Assembly: GCA_900660155.1 (NCBI GenBank)
Contig: CABFPE010000079.1
Span: 1,553,022-1,617,021 of the forward strand
Origin: Hofstenia miamia
Taxonomy: Eukaryota; Xenacoelomorpha; Acoela; Hofsteniidae
DNA: 64,000 bases
Direction of reading: 5' to 3'
This document shows positions 47,401 through 59,665 of the stretch, in pieces (position 1 is the stretch's first letter; the number at the start of each line of letters is the position of its first letter). The notes under the pieces are model-generated. The model worked only from the letters and a program-made list of their open reading frames with translations, made no database searches and was not told where the DNA came from. A program made the translations under genes and the position numbers.

Positions 47401-48771
47401 AAAATATAGAACTATGGTTCATTGCGAAACCCAAACAATTTACATCGAAAGAATCTTCAAAAGTCGAAGTATGAAACATAATAAGTGGAAGTTTCTCAAC
47501 AATTTTGAAAAATGAGAAACATGTAACAAATTTTATTTACGAAAAAATCGAAAGAATTTTGTCATAATTATAAACTATTTATTGTATTCGAATTTAATCA
47601 TTGTTGATTTTTGTAAGTTTAAACATAATTTGGATTGGATTAATCTATAGTTAACATTCGAGTGTTTATCTATAACAATATTAAATAAACAATATTCTGC
47701 CTTAGGTAATGGTAATTTACAAAATCAAACACATGTTGAGCTTATTGAATAACGTTGAGCATTCTAAGTTCAGAATAAAAACTAGCTCAGTAATATAAAA
47801 TTTGGAAATTTTAAAAAATAGAGCTTACGTACCCAGCCTAAACATTTTCCCTAGCAATTAAAAAAATGACTTATTACATATAAATAATGGTGCAAGCAAT
47901 ATACATACGAACTTTACTTTTTCATATTTTTTATATGATTTTATGTCCAATTGCAATGCTTACGTGCATACTGCTTTGAAATTTTTATTTAACAAGCGAC
48001 CCCTGAATAAGCTCATGAGTCAGCGAAGTGTCATTAACACCCAACTGTGCGGTGACACTGATTGCGGTAGGCTTTCTGCTACTAATCACAACGAAACTGT
48101 ACCACAGTGAAAATAAATAAACTATAATGTCTACTAAAATTAATCAAACATAAATTATTTTATGTTTAATGATTTTACAATGTTTTTGGAAATTTATGTT
48201 ATTAACTAATACAGGTACAAGAAAATTAAGTAAAATGATTAAAATTTTTGGCAATTTCTTGTTAAAAATGCACATTTTAAATGACATTAGATTACTTAGA
48301 ATAAATAATAAAATTAAATGATAGAAAATATACAGTAATTCTGTCCAAATTTTGGTTGTAAATCAATTCGTTGAAAAATTGATTTAAATTAATATCATAA
48401 TGCAGAATATTTGAGGAAAAATACTAAATATTTCTGACCTATGGAATAAACCATTTATTAACATCAAATAGTCAGGTGCCTATCAGAGCCACATAATACT
48501 TGCTTATTACGTTTGTATTACGTAACCTAATCCAACGACGTGTTCTATAGTGCGTCATGGTTATCTAACAATACTTACGATTTCTAAAACTTTGCTTACC
48601 CTAGAACATGTTTTCTGCATGTGAATGTTGATTGGCATTGAGTTTAGTCACACACTGATAAATTCCCTTTTACAAATGATTAGATTTAAGTCATAAATCA
48701 TACTTTAGCATTTGGATTCCCAAAATAATGAATTATTACTGTTTTATGTTTAAAATAATTAATAAACTACA

Positions 48772-48818
<47 letters not shown>

Positions 48819-48853
48819 ATATGTTTGTGTTGCTTTTTTGTTTATTTTATAAA
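44100..48853. other. Long non-coding stretch
   Basis: TA tracts are at about 44413-44442 and 48776-48821. A hAT-like terminus CGGTGGCGTAA is at 45684-45694, followed by GGGGCGGACAGGG; its partner was not found. GC-richer pieces lie at about 45275-45315 and 47190-47250. A short inverted repeat (GTGTCA and TGACAC) is at about 48030-48058. No gene was recognised. Confidence 0.45.
48776..48821. repeat. (TA)n microsatellite
   Basis: TA tract with one phase change, shortly upstream of a 62-bp tandem duplication. Confidence 0.95.
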
Positions 48854-48977
48854 TATTCGTGTTGTAGTTTTAATAATTTAATTTAAACAAAATGGCCTAA
48901 TCAGGAAAACTGCTTTATTCGTGTTGTAGTTTTAATAATTTAATTTAAACAAAATGGCCTAATCAGGAAAACTGCTT
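48854..48977. repeat. Perfect 62-bp tandem duplication (two units)
   Basis: 48854-48915 and 48916-48977 are identical. The unit starts TATTCGTGTTGTAG and ends AAAACTGCTT. No third copy. Confidence 0.92.
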
Positions 48978-49484
48978 TTCTAATAGTAACAAAAACAAGA
49001 ATTTTCTGATAGCCCTGCTCCCCATTAAATAAAATTTTGATTTATTTGTGAACTAAATGTGCTAAATTCTTTCTTAAATGCGTGAATGATTAAATATTAA
49101 TTAAGAAGAGTATTGGAACACAGCATTTAAACTAGTCGGAAGTCCTTTAATTGTCACCATGAGTCAGACGAGAAGGATAAATATGAATCATGCATTACGC
49201 ATTTAATTATTTCGCTATTTTGTTATAAACTACGTTATATTAACAACAAAACAATAGATACAAATTGTAAAGTAATTTTTTTATATAAATTAATGCAATT
49301 GCATTGGTTTGTATAGACAATGAAAAATATATTTTAGTTGTGAAAGCACTAAGCAAACATACTTATTATATAATAGTTCAACTATCAGAAATATATAACA
49401 ATCCCAGGAATTTGTCAAAATTAGAATTTAAATTTGTTAGTAAATGTATATCATAATTTCAAAATACCTTAATAATAATTTTTC
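48978..49484. other. Non-coding stretch, nothing recognised
   Basis: AT-rich sequence between the tandem duplication and the GC-elevated island. Confidence 0.5.
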
Positions 49485-50400
49485 TGCAGGCCTTAGTAAA
49501 TGTATGTCTTTCCCATGCGGTAAGGCCATCATTTCGGCCCTCCCCGGAGTTTTATTGTCCACAGTCAACGAAGAGGTAGTTCGGGTCAAGACCCTGACGT
49601 ACCTTTTGCTCCCTACCTCTGGACTGGCTCACATATACCAGTCAAAGCACCCTGGAGCCTTCATACTTCTCTTGCCACGTAAGTTTCATAAGAAGAAGGT
49701 TTAGACCAAGACCCTGACACATCTCCTATGGCGCAGTCAAGAGGCAACATTGCAGAGGCCTACTCGGGTCTCCGAGATGTTTTCTCCGCTAGCAGACTGT
49801 ACTCCAGTAATCCCCACCTGGTCCCCGCCCAACCCAGGGAATTCATAGCAGAGCCTCCTCGGTAAGAGAGCGTCATCTTATAGGCATTATCCATCGCCGA
49901 AGAAACAAATGCTCTTCCACATTCAAGTTAGCGATTCTTCTTGTTAGAAGAATATCCTTGTTGTGAAAGTCACTTGGTGTATGACTCCGTCTGCGCGCCA
50001 CTCTCTACTACACTTCCTTAAGCACGCACCGCCTTGTGAATCTCCCTACAATACTATAAAAGTAGTATTTATCGTCAGTAACAGACTCCTTCAAGATACT
50101 AAGACTTTTGAATGATGGACCAGCGGTCACATTTTGCTAAGCAGCAGCATTGCAAGTAGGCAGTGACTTAGATTTCACAGGGTCAACGACTGAAGCTTCC
50201 CATGCCAGAGTGCTTCCCTCAAATTGCACTGGACCTGCTTAACCCATGCTGCCTAAGAATCCGTTTCTGGCTACCGGGTCTTACTCCTCACCGTACTTGG
50301 GCTTGGATAATCCAGAGCACTCACCTGATGTCGAACAACAGAAAATTTCCATTGCTAACGTTCCTAACGGCGTCTGCATGGAAACAATTTGATTTTTTCA
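49485..50400. other. GC-elevated island of unknown nature
   Basis: About 0.9 kb with base composition plainly richer in G and C than its surroundings, and sharp edges. It contains imperfect direct repeats (GGGTCAAGACCCTGACGTACC-like at about 49585 and CCAAGACCCTGACACATC at about 49708) and small palindromes (GGGTCAAGACCC, CTCGGGTCTCCGAG). A TATAAAAG lies within an inverted repeat (ATACTA/TAGTAT) near 50051-50068. Open frames at 49444-49704 and 50202-50504 (+) show no domain I know. It could be a mobile-element end or LTR-like region, a non-coding RNA gene, or transferred DNA; the sequence alone does not decide. Confidence 0.5.
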
Positions 50401-52056
50401 ACACCGATCATACTCCTGCATTTAGATTACTAAATTACATACATAGATGTAAAATGTATATGTATATTCATAATATATGCTTTCAAGTGTATTTTCCTTG
50501 TTAAAATTTGGTTAGTATACCTCTGTAGGTTAATGCAGAAAATCCCCTACAAATTCGTTGTGGAGAATTGAATGGACATTTTTGCTTGATGATCTGTTGT
50601 GAATTGAAAATCTTCATTTACAACAAGATAACCTTTGTGTTCTTTTGTTGACTAATGGGACAGGTTCAGTTGCCTAAGAAAGAAGTTTTTCATTCCGCTT
50701 TACTTCTTAATATAAATTATATGTATCATATTTCAAGAAACGATAGATGTGTTAAAATTAGGATGAACAGATAATCAAATTTGTGTTGGTAGTATATAGA
50801 GAGTTCATCATGTATTCAAACTCAATAAAGGATTTTTGTATTCTTATGCTGAAGATACAATATTATGAAATTTATTCTTTGATCCACTTGCCACCTTGGG
50901 TTAATTTGAAGCTTAAATTGCTTGAACTATATATATATATATATATATATATATGTTTCAGTATTGTTCAAATAACACCTCAAGTGTTGCAACGATATAC
51001 TTATGTGATTAGAATAAGAGACCTTTTGCTGTCTGGTTTCTGTCAAAAATGACAAATAGCTTTACTACATTTTTAAACAATATCCTGAGATTTTGACATT
51101 GACACATTTAGTGGTGAGTCTGTTCTCATGAAATTGTGAACATTTGCAATAAAGTGTAATTCTGAATTTTTGAAAAAATTCAAATTCTCTCCATACCTAA
51201 TGCTATAGAACTCACGAGGTGTAAACCCTAAGGAAGCAACAACTCCCCTAAACTATTTGTCTATGTGTAGATAGACCACACAAATACTATTAAGGGACGA
51301 CATGCGTAAACTCAGAGGTCGTGGGACCTTATTGGTATGCGATAAGGGTTCTTAAAACGTATATGAAGATGAGACGCAAATATATACTGGGGAATATTTG
51401 AACCAATATCTTCAATTCACTTGTACCTGACCTAACTTGAAAAAATGAAATGATAATAGTGCTTAGCAAATATGCATGTCATACCAAAAAAATCTTGAAA
51501 TTCTATAGTTTCACTTGTTGAGCATTAGGATGTAATAGGTTAGAGAAACCATCAATAATTTTTTAAAAAATTCTACATCAGATTCCATAAATAAACTATT
51601 TTTGGATCATCAAAGTAAAAAACCCAGTTTGAATAGGCAAGGGCTTACCTAAGCTTAACAACTGGATTGCATGGAAAAATTTGATGCTGGATACTAGAAA
51701 GCTATTTTTTAACTTCGAGAAAAGGAAAAAACAAATATTATTTGGCAATGATCCAAATAATATCATTTAGATTGATTAATTTTAAGGATTTTATGTTGTT
51801 ACGAAAGGCCTTTTTATGAGTAATTGATACAAAAGGACGGATTGAAAGAAAATTCCTATTTAAATAAACATTTTTGACAAAATAACTTATGCAGTAATGT
51901 TTCATTTTGCAATTATGAATACATTAGAAAAACCCAGAAAAGCATAACTCCTCTTATTACAACAAAAACGCCCTTTGTAGGATAAATCGATGAAGCATTT
52001 GCACAATTTGCATATTTTATATGCGTTTCCAGAAAAGAACCTATATATATATATAT
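50401..52056. other. Non-coding stretch
   Basis: TA tracts are at about 50929-50954 and 52042-52056. An 89-codon + frame (50783-51052) runs through TA repeats and is not convincing. Confidence 0.45.
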
Positions 52057-52203
52057 GAAGACCTTGTTTCCAAAAGGCGCTAAGTCCATAATAGAGAATT
52101 CAAAGTTAATTATCTTTGGAACTAAACTGAAATGGATATAGCGCTGTTTGAAAAAAGTAATACTTTGTCCTTTTGGACAAAATCTGGATTTGGAATTCAG
52201 CTC

Positions 52204-52206
<3 letters not shown>
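52057..52206. mobile_element. 150-bp palindromic element embedded in (TA)n
   Basis: The ends are TATATATGAAGA on the left and the same read in reverse on the right, so both ends pass into TA repeats. Inside are inverted TTGTTTCCAAAAGG and, reversed, TTTTGTCCAAAAGG, plus GGCGCTAAGT (52077-52086), the core of the element ends at 23709, and an AGCGCT. The right flank leads into a sequence gap. Non-coding. Confidence 0.6.
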
Positions 52207-52240
<34 letters not shown>

Positions 52241-52466
52241 ANNNNNNNNNNNNNNNNNNNNNNNNNNNNNNNNNNNNNNNNNNNNNNNNNNNNNNNNNNN
52301 NNNNNNNNNNNNNNNNNNNNNNNNNNNNNNNNNNNNNNNNNNNNNNNNNNNNNNNNNNNNNNNNNNNNNNNNNNNNNNNNNNNNNNNNNNNNNNNNNNNN
52401 NNNNNNNNNNNNNNNNNNNNNNNNNNNNNNNNNNNNNNNTATATATATATATATATATATATATAA
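52207..52466. repeat. (TA)n microsatellite interrupted by an assembly gap
   Basis: TA repeats on both sides of 198 Ns (52242-52439). Apparent reading frames across it are artefacts. Confidence 0.95.
52242..52439. other. Assembly gap (198 N)
   Basis: Run of N inside a TA tract. Confidence 0.99.
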
Positions 52467-54500
52467 ACATACTAATCAAGATAAAGCCAAATGCAAACAT
52501 TAAAAGAACACAATAAATTATTTTACATAACAATCGAAGCCTATTGGACAAGTGAAAAGAGAGAAAAGATATTCAATGACAAATACCCTGTTAAGACAGA
52601 GAGTAGCTCAATTTTCGATACAAATCTGCTAGGTTCATAGCAAGGCATTCCACAATTTGCAGTCGAATGATAAATTTGTCAAGCCTGAGGAATTTGTAAA
52701 TTATTCAGGTCCAGCATTTTCATGATTCAACAGTTGCCTACTGCTATTGTCATGTTAAAATTGCAGCAGTCACCAACTGTGTCAGAATATCCGTACTGGG
52801 ATAGGGGCAACAATACATTCACCTTAATAACTCGATTGCGTTACATGAAATGTATAATTTCCTGAATTTTTAAAGAGTTTTATACTGAAGTATTTCAACT
52901 ACACATTATTTTGTGATAACCGTTTTTTAGTACAAACGTATTTCCTGTTTATCATGTTTAAAAATAAAATAGAGTGAATATTTAAGTAATCTACCCTAAA
53001 CAACATTAATTCAACAAACCAAATATTTAACTCAAGCGTGACAATTTTTTCTTATTTTCGGAAATAGTCTGATTTTAATGGTTGGGTTCTACAAAAAATA
53101 CCTAGAGAAATAATGGATATTGAAATTTAGCTCTTGTGAAATCCATAGCTTCAATTACAGCATATTATAGTACTTATTTGATCATTTCAAAATGAAAGTA
53201 TAAATAAAAATGAAACAAATGTGTTTTCCATGCTGAAAAATGAATTTCCTCTATTGAATTAATAGAGTTCATAAAATTTTCCTACTAAAAGTCATTAGGG
53301 CATTAAAGATTTATATTTTGGATGAATATTAAATTTGATAAATTTTGCTTCAACATTTATCCTGTATTTGTAAGGCCTCCTAAATGGTGAAAAGTTTAAG
53401 GATTTAATGTATTAACACAAATATATGACACATAGAACGCATTAACTGTTGTTAGATATGAGCAACACATGGAACAATCCCTGTGCCATAATCTATTTTA
53501 TTATAATAGAATAAATATGATAGACAATCTATTCCAAAATAAGGAGTAAACTCATTATTAATAAATGCATATTTATGGGCATAAAAAATTTTGAAACTAA
53601 GTCCTATGGCAGGAAGGGGCTAACTAGGGTTGAAAAAGGCTTTGCCATTGAATTCTGAAGGTCAAAATACAGGACAATTTCACTCTTGAGAACAGTACAA
53701 TTTAATTACATTATTTATAGTTTTTCATTATTCTCGTTTGAATATTATAGTGCAATAACGATTGAGAGATCAGGCATTATAAGTAATCCCTTGTGATGAC
53801 CTTGTCATCCCATAAAATAGAATGGTATATAGCAATAATGAGTAAATTAAGTTATATGCAAACATCTATAGCAAAGAATAAACGAAATATGTCAAATGCT
53901 GAACAAATCAAATTCATGAAGTTAATAATTTGAAATTGTATGATAAGTAGTTTTCAATAAGTTCTAATGCGTATATAAACTAGAGTAAATCCTTGGGGAT
54001 TAGCACAGATATTGATCAATTGTATGCCAAAATTTCTTATCATATGAATAAAACGTTCAGTTCTCTGTAAAAAATTGCATATTAAGGCTGCAGTGAATCT
54101 TCACTTCCAATATTTGAATTTTAGTTTCAGTTGAGCATTGCAATGCGTTGTTTCTGAACAAAATATATCAATTTTTTAATATTTACAGAATACAAACTTT
54201 CGGTTACCCAAATAAACTCATCAAGCTATTTAACTGCTTTGTCAAAACATCTTATAGCCAGTCAAGTACATATATGTATGCATACACACTAGTGATGGAT
54301 GCTGGCTAGGAGTGATAACAATGATAAGTATAGGAAAATTTATGTGAAAATTTGAAAAATTTATATATTTAAGGAAAACACTTAATTTATGGCCTCTATA
54401 ATAACTAAGCGATTACATAAGAAATATTAAAGATATAATATGTGTGAAATAGTAAATATATATATATATATATATATATATAATGTGTATATAATGTATA

Positions 54501-54554
<54 letters not shown>

Positions 54555-57153
54555 GGGCTTAGAATTTTAAGATCATTCTAATTATGAAAAGATTTGAAGC
54601 ATTTATTCTTATTTAATTAAGGATCAATCAATGAAAAATAGGAATTATCTTTGAGTTTGTTTCACAAATGCAAAATATATTTCATTGTATATACATTTCA
54701 TTATTTTCTTGCTGAGTAGCTGAAAAGTTATCTTAGTTGCTTTCAATAAAAATGTTTTGCTTTGAAGATATAAATCATTTCCTTATACTTTATACGATAA
54801 GTAATTCTTAATTAATATTGTTGATTGATTGGTCATTTCCTAATCAAGGAAAAAAGGAATCCGTGGAATTTTCATTTTTTGAAGTTTTCTTAGTAAATTA
54901 TTACTTTGACTTAGAAAATAGGTATTACAGTATTTTACGTAGATTTAATTAATGTTCAGACTAGTTCTATGCACTGCTAAATAAAATATATAGCAATGTA
55001 TTTTAGGTCGGATTTTGAATTTACTGAAACTACCATTTTTCTAATCAAAACTCTAAAATTCTTGTTGATTAAATATCTGACTTGGTTATATTACAACATT
55101 TTGCAATAAATATTAATTTCCATTTAAGGAATTCCGTTTAAGTAATGGTCAATGAATAGTTTACATAGTAAAGAACATGTACATATACCAGATATATTGC
55201 TTATAAATATCTCATTTTGCGCTTTATTCGCTTAGTATTTTCTTCAATTTGCAAAATTTTGAAATTTTTTAAATTTTCCACAAAGAATAAGTTTTATATT
55301 TTTAATTTTCACATTTTCTCTATTTCAAATGAAATTTTTATAATTGAGGAATTTCAGAAATTTTAACATGTGAAACATGTTACTATACTTTTTAACTAAC
55401 GCAGGTTTGCTTATGAATGAAACCTATCGAGCCAATTTCTATGTCAGACATGGAAACTCAAGCAATCCCAGTAACGGCTTAATATGATGTGAACGCTGTG
55501 TGAATTTCTAAAAATTGAGAAAAAAACTGAAAATGTCGAAGTTTATTAAAGAGGAAGTTGATAGCTGAAAATCAGGTTAGTATGTTTCATAAAATTTCCT
55601 AAATATATTGTTAAGTTTGCAATTTATATTTAAAAATTCAAGAACTAACATAAATTTTCAAAAAAACTGACATCTAATTAAAATTGAAGAGCTAAATTCT
55701 ACAATAGAAATACATGTATGCAAAGGTTGACCTTAAACTTCCTGAGCACAACGAACTAGCTCCAAATAGATTAGCATGAGCGGGTCTATTGGGGAAAATG
55801 CAATGTTGAAAATTTCTGTTAAAAAAGTATTGCTATCTGAATTTGTTGAAAAGATTAACAATTTCTCTTTGAAAATTTCGAATTTTCGAAAAAGATTTGA
55901 ATTCCTTCAATGCTTAATTTTCTTGTACTTATAAAGTTTTGAGCCCATAGGCGAAACAAAGAACTTTTACTGTTTCTTGATGTGTGCAAAGATATTCCAA
56001 ACCAATTGAGGCATGCCAAAGTCAGAGGTCGAGAACTCGACATTTTATCAAAATTTAAAATGATATTTCACTTTCGGGTGCAGGTAGAAAAAAAAGAAGA
56101 GGCTCTCATCTATCACGAGGTATTTTCAGATTGAGCAGAACTTTAATAATTTTTGAGCTATAAACGATTAAAAATTATTCATATGATTTTAAAAATTTTC
56201 AAAAATCTCGGGGCTGTTTAAGACTAAGCACATTTCGAAATAGTAATCTTAATTGTTGAACACTTATGCGAATGTTTAGAACATGTTTGCTTACATTTAC
56301 GCATCTGAGTCACTGTTGTGACTCATATTAACATCTGCCCACTTCAACCTCAACAAACATCAAGTTAAATTTACACAATTCCAAAGCCACTTGCATAATA
56401 TTTCAAATCTAATAAGTATTTATATAATAAATGCTTTTGTAAATATTACTTAACAGTATTAGTAAATTGCTATAATAATAATATTTCTAGACAATTCCAA
56501 AAAATACTCATTCAGTTTTTTTGCATTTTTCCTTTTTTCAGGTGTAACCTTTATAGAATATACCATCAAGTTTGTGTCAGTTTTGCCTTAATCTCATATT
56601 TCCTTTGAAAGATGTTGTGACTATGATAATGATTCCTAAAACAACTTTCAGAACTAAAATTCTCAAAGTTACATGCATATAGTACTTGAGTTAAATATTC
56701 GGGCACAATTCATTTCTGCCATGCTTGCCACAATAACTTTGATTTTTGGCGCTAGACTCAATTCTGAATTTTGAAATCATGAATTCAAATTTTCATGTAA
56801 TATTTTAATGAAAAATTTAAAGTCTATCTCATGTCCCTTTCAAGGGGCACCCTAAAAATATCTCCATAATTATGAACAGCATATAAAATAGAGCAAGGTA
56901 TCAAATTCAGTGAAACATTTTTGTATGGTAAAAAATTTTTGCGTTACCCTTAAATGCCAAATGTGGTTTCGACTTGACCCACGTAAAATTTATAAGTTAA
57001 AATGTGTCATTAGTTTTGCATCAAATACGCCAACCTTCTCGACTTTCCTAAATTTTTGATTATGTTTACACATTCTTTAACTAAACTTATTTTCAATTTT
57101 TTTTATCATGTGGTATACGAATTTTAAATTATTACTTACGTTAAATCCCATTT
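52467..57153. other. Long non-coding stretch
   Basis: Compound TA tract at about 54457-54555. A 62-codon minus frame with ATG (55855-56043) is unrecognised. No gene, RNA or repeat family was identified. Confidence 0.5.
54457..54555. repeat. Compound (TA)n microsatellite
   Basis: About 100 bases of TA repeats broken by short AATGTGTATA-type interruptions. Confidence 0.95.
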
Positions 57154-57490
57154 AGATTCGAGTCAAGTTCGAGTCGAGTTGGAACCCTAACTCGCGAGTC
57201 CGAGTCGAGTTACAATTATATTTAGAATTATTATTCTCGGTAAGCTAAGCTATATATAACTATGCTGCCTTATACAAATGTAGGGGAAAGATACAACATG
57301 CGAAACTAAATACGAGAAACCATGCCTGAAGACTTACAATTTGGGGTAAATTATAAAAGTTTGTTGGATTCTTCGACATTATAGGTAATCATGGATGAAA
57401 AATAGATGAAATTGAAGCAAATATCGAGTTGAGTTCGAGTCCTCGAAATGTCGAGTTGAGTTTTTGACCCTCGAGTCGAGTTCAAGTATA
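57154..57490. repeat. Cluster of GAGTCGAGTT motifs, possible short mobile element
   Basis: Repeated GAGTCGAGTT and GAGTTCGAGT variants are packed at 57158-57212 and again at 57424-57488, with a plain AT-rich centre. ACTCGCGAGT is a 10-bp palindrome. The two dense ends around a spacer recall the GAGCC-rich element at 14815-15140 and hAT-like subterminal repeats. The right end runs into a TA tract. No coding sequence. Confidence 0.5.
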
Positions 57491-59522
57491 TATATATAAA
57501 TATCAACATCAACTATATTGTGTATATCAAAACACTAAAAATAATATTAAGGTGATATTGAACAGAACACATTATGTGTAAATACATGGAGTGCAGGCTT
57601 ACGAAATTTTACAAAGTATTGACACTCAAGAGAACTACCATTGAGGACAAATGTATGATACAAAATTTATCTAAAGTCGCTTCTCACTATACGTGCAATG
57701 ATGAACTGTCTAGTTTATTTTTCAGTTCGATCAGGAGCATTCGAGCAAATGTTACCACGTGAATCTAAATGACGTCTGCAAATTTCAGCCATGTACATTT
57801 TCAAGAACGTTCTTCTTTAGAATTTTGGGTTATCACATCAATAAGAGACCTCATCTGGAAGCAGTAATATGCTTACATCCACCATATGTTGAAATGGTCA
57901 TTGCAGTTTTCTTGATGTATTTGGTTTAAATGATTAACTTGCTCGTTTCCACTATTATAGCTCAAAAGAATTTCTGGTCTTTAAGTCTACTCAATATTTG
58001 TTGAATGTGTGCGCTCACTTGACATTTATATTAGCTGTTTTTTGGGAATATGAAACGAAAGTGGTGTTTTTATTGAAGCCAATAATGCAGAACACTCGCA
58101 GAGTTTCTAGAAATTTGATTGTTTCGCCTCGATTCCTATCTCTAAGTTTCTGTAAAAGTGATAATGATGAAAGCTGTATCGGATTTTGCTGATCTAACTG
58201 CAGGCGATCACTATCAGCATTCACAAAATTGACACTGGGTTTTATGCATTAAACATTATAGAGTCTAATTTTTGGTGATAAAATGAAATAGGAATTAGTA
58301 AGGGTAAATGGAGGTCATGATAAACATGAAATCAATGTTTGCATTAACGGGTAAACTCATTTAAATGCATTTGTATTCAACAAATCAACCCAGGTGGGGG
58401 TCAAAGTAATTACTTTATATATGTATTGATGTATATAAATATTGCCACTCAAATTTTGGCTAATATCCCACAGTATTGATTGAATGTATATCAAAATTAG
58501 TGATGTTATAGGATTTTTCAAATTTTCACTCTTAACAATCGAAATAAGTTTTGTATATACTAAAGTTTTTGCTGTGATTTACATAGCAAGAATATTTATT
58601 GAAATGGTTTTTAGGGTGCCCTTCACTGAGTTATATTCTTAAAGCTGAATTTCTCACTACCAAATTCACTAGAAATTGGAATTAAATATGCTAGAATTGA
58701 GCCCAATGTTAAGCATCTTATTTATAATGTTAACAATTGCGGAAATAAATTTTGAAAAAGAGTACCCGATTTCTTAAGGCCGGTACTATATATTTTTTAC
58801 AATGTATCACAAATTCGAATTCCTTCAAAATCCATGAATCATTTTACTTTAGACTTATTTCCCAATTTTGCAATAAGGAATTTGCAATATTTATATTATT
58901 GAAATCACAACAAAGATGTTCAATGAATGCTAACTTGGTTAATAATAAGGGACAAAACATAAAAATGGTCAGTAACTTAATTTTTTTTATCAAAATGCGA
59001 AGCTTCTTATAGAGGCTAATTTCAAGGCAAATATAACTTAAGAGATGTTGCAATTCCTAAGAAAGTTTCATTTGTATCGAGAAAGAAGCTATTGTCTACA
59101 AAATTAGCATATGAACTGCACTTTTGAAATTTTTCAATGCAGGCTAAACGTACAATAAATTTTGGTAAAATTCAAAGTGTAAACATATTTTCACACATTC
59201 TAGTTAACGCTCAGACGGTATTGTTCAGTCAAAGATCGTATTAATGTTACAGAAATCCATACATATTCTGAAATCACAGTGATCTTAAAAGAAAGACATA
59301 TTAAATATTCAGGGCTGGATTCAAGAGTTCTTGCTAGGAAAGTATGAATGCAGACTTGGTTACTTTCCGTAGAGGAGGATGCTGAGGTATTTTCAAAGTA
59401 AAATAAATCACCTACAAACCATAGTCAGGAATGCTTCTACGGCTGTCTTAAAGTAAATGTCAATTAGGAACTTTGAAAAACTCTCAATACTCATGATTTA
59501 AATATATATATATATATATATA
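57491..59522. other. Mostly non-coding stretch
   Basis: Apart from the possible exon at 58019-58234, no frame is convincing. The 62-codon frame at 57574-57762 and the 86-codon frame at 58752-59012 (+) have no recognisable domain. Confidence 0.4.
58019..58234 (-). CDS. Possible isolated coding exon, product unknown
   Basis: On the minus strand a frame is open across this interval with composition unlike the chance frames nearby: polar and charged, including NADSDRLQLDQQNP, then LLQKLRDRNRGETIKFLETL. It contains no Met, so it would have to be internal. It is bordered by a possible acceptor (AACCCAG) and a good donor (AA then GTGAGC), and the interval is 216 bases, a multiple of three. I recognise no domain. 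The opposite strand is also open, which weakens the case, and no neighbouring exon was found. Confidence 0.25.
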
Positions 59523-59665
59523 TAATCTGAAACACCGCATGATAGATAATTGTGGCCTGATTGTAACTCTGCTCGAAACACGCATAGGCAGTGCTTGGGT
59601 GGCATTATTAGCAGACAATAAAATAGTAGAGGTCTGTTGTTTCTGACTTTAGCCCCCTTTTTATC
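59523..59665. repeat. Dispersed repeat family, copy C (partial)
   Basis: Matches parts of copies A and B: CTGAAACACCGCATGATAGA corresponds to CTGAAAACACTACAGGATAG in copy A, and GTGCTTGGGTGGCATTATTA to GGACTTGGGTGGTTTATTTA. It begins directly after a (TA)n tract (59504-59524). Confidence 0.5.

Noticed and set aside
52132-52551. Reading frames of 120-210 codons crossing 52.2-52.5 kb on both strands
   Set aside because: They run through TA repeats and 198 Ns, so they have no coding meaning.
55855-56043. 62-codon minus-strand frame with an ATG
   Set aside because: No known domain, no poly(A) or splice support, and a length common by chance in this much sequence.
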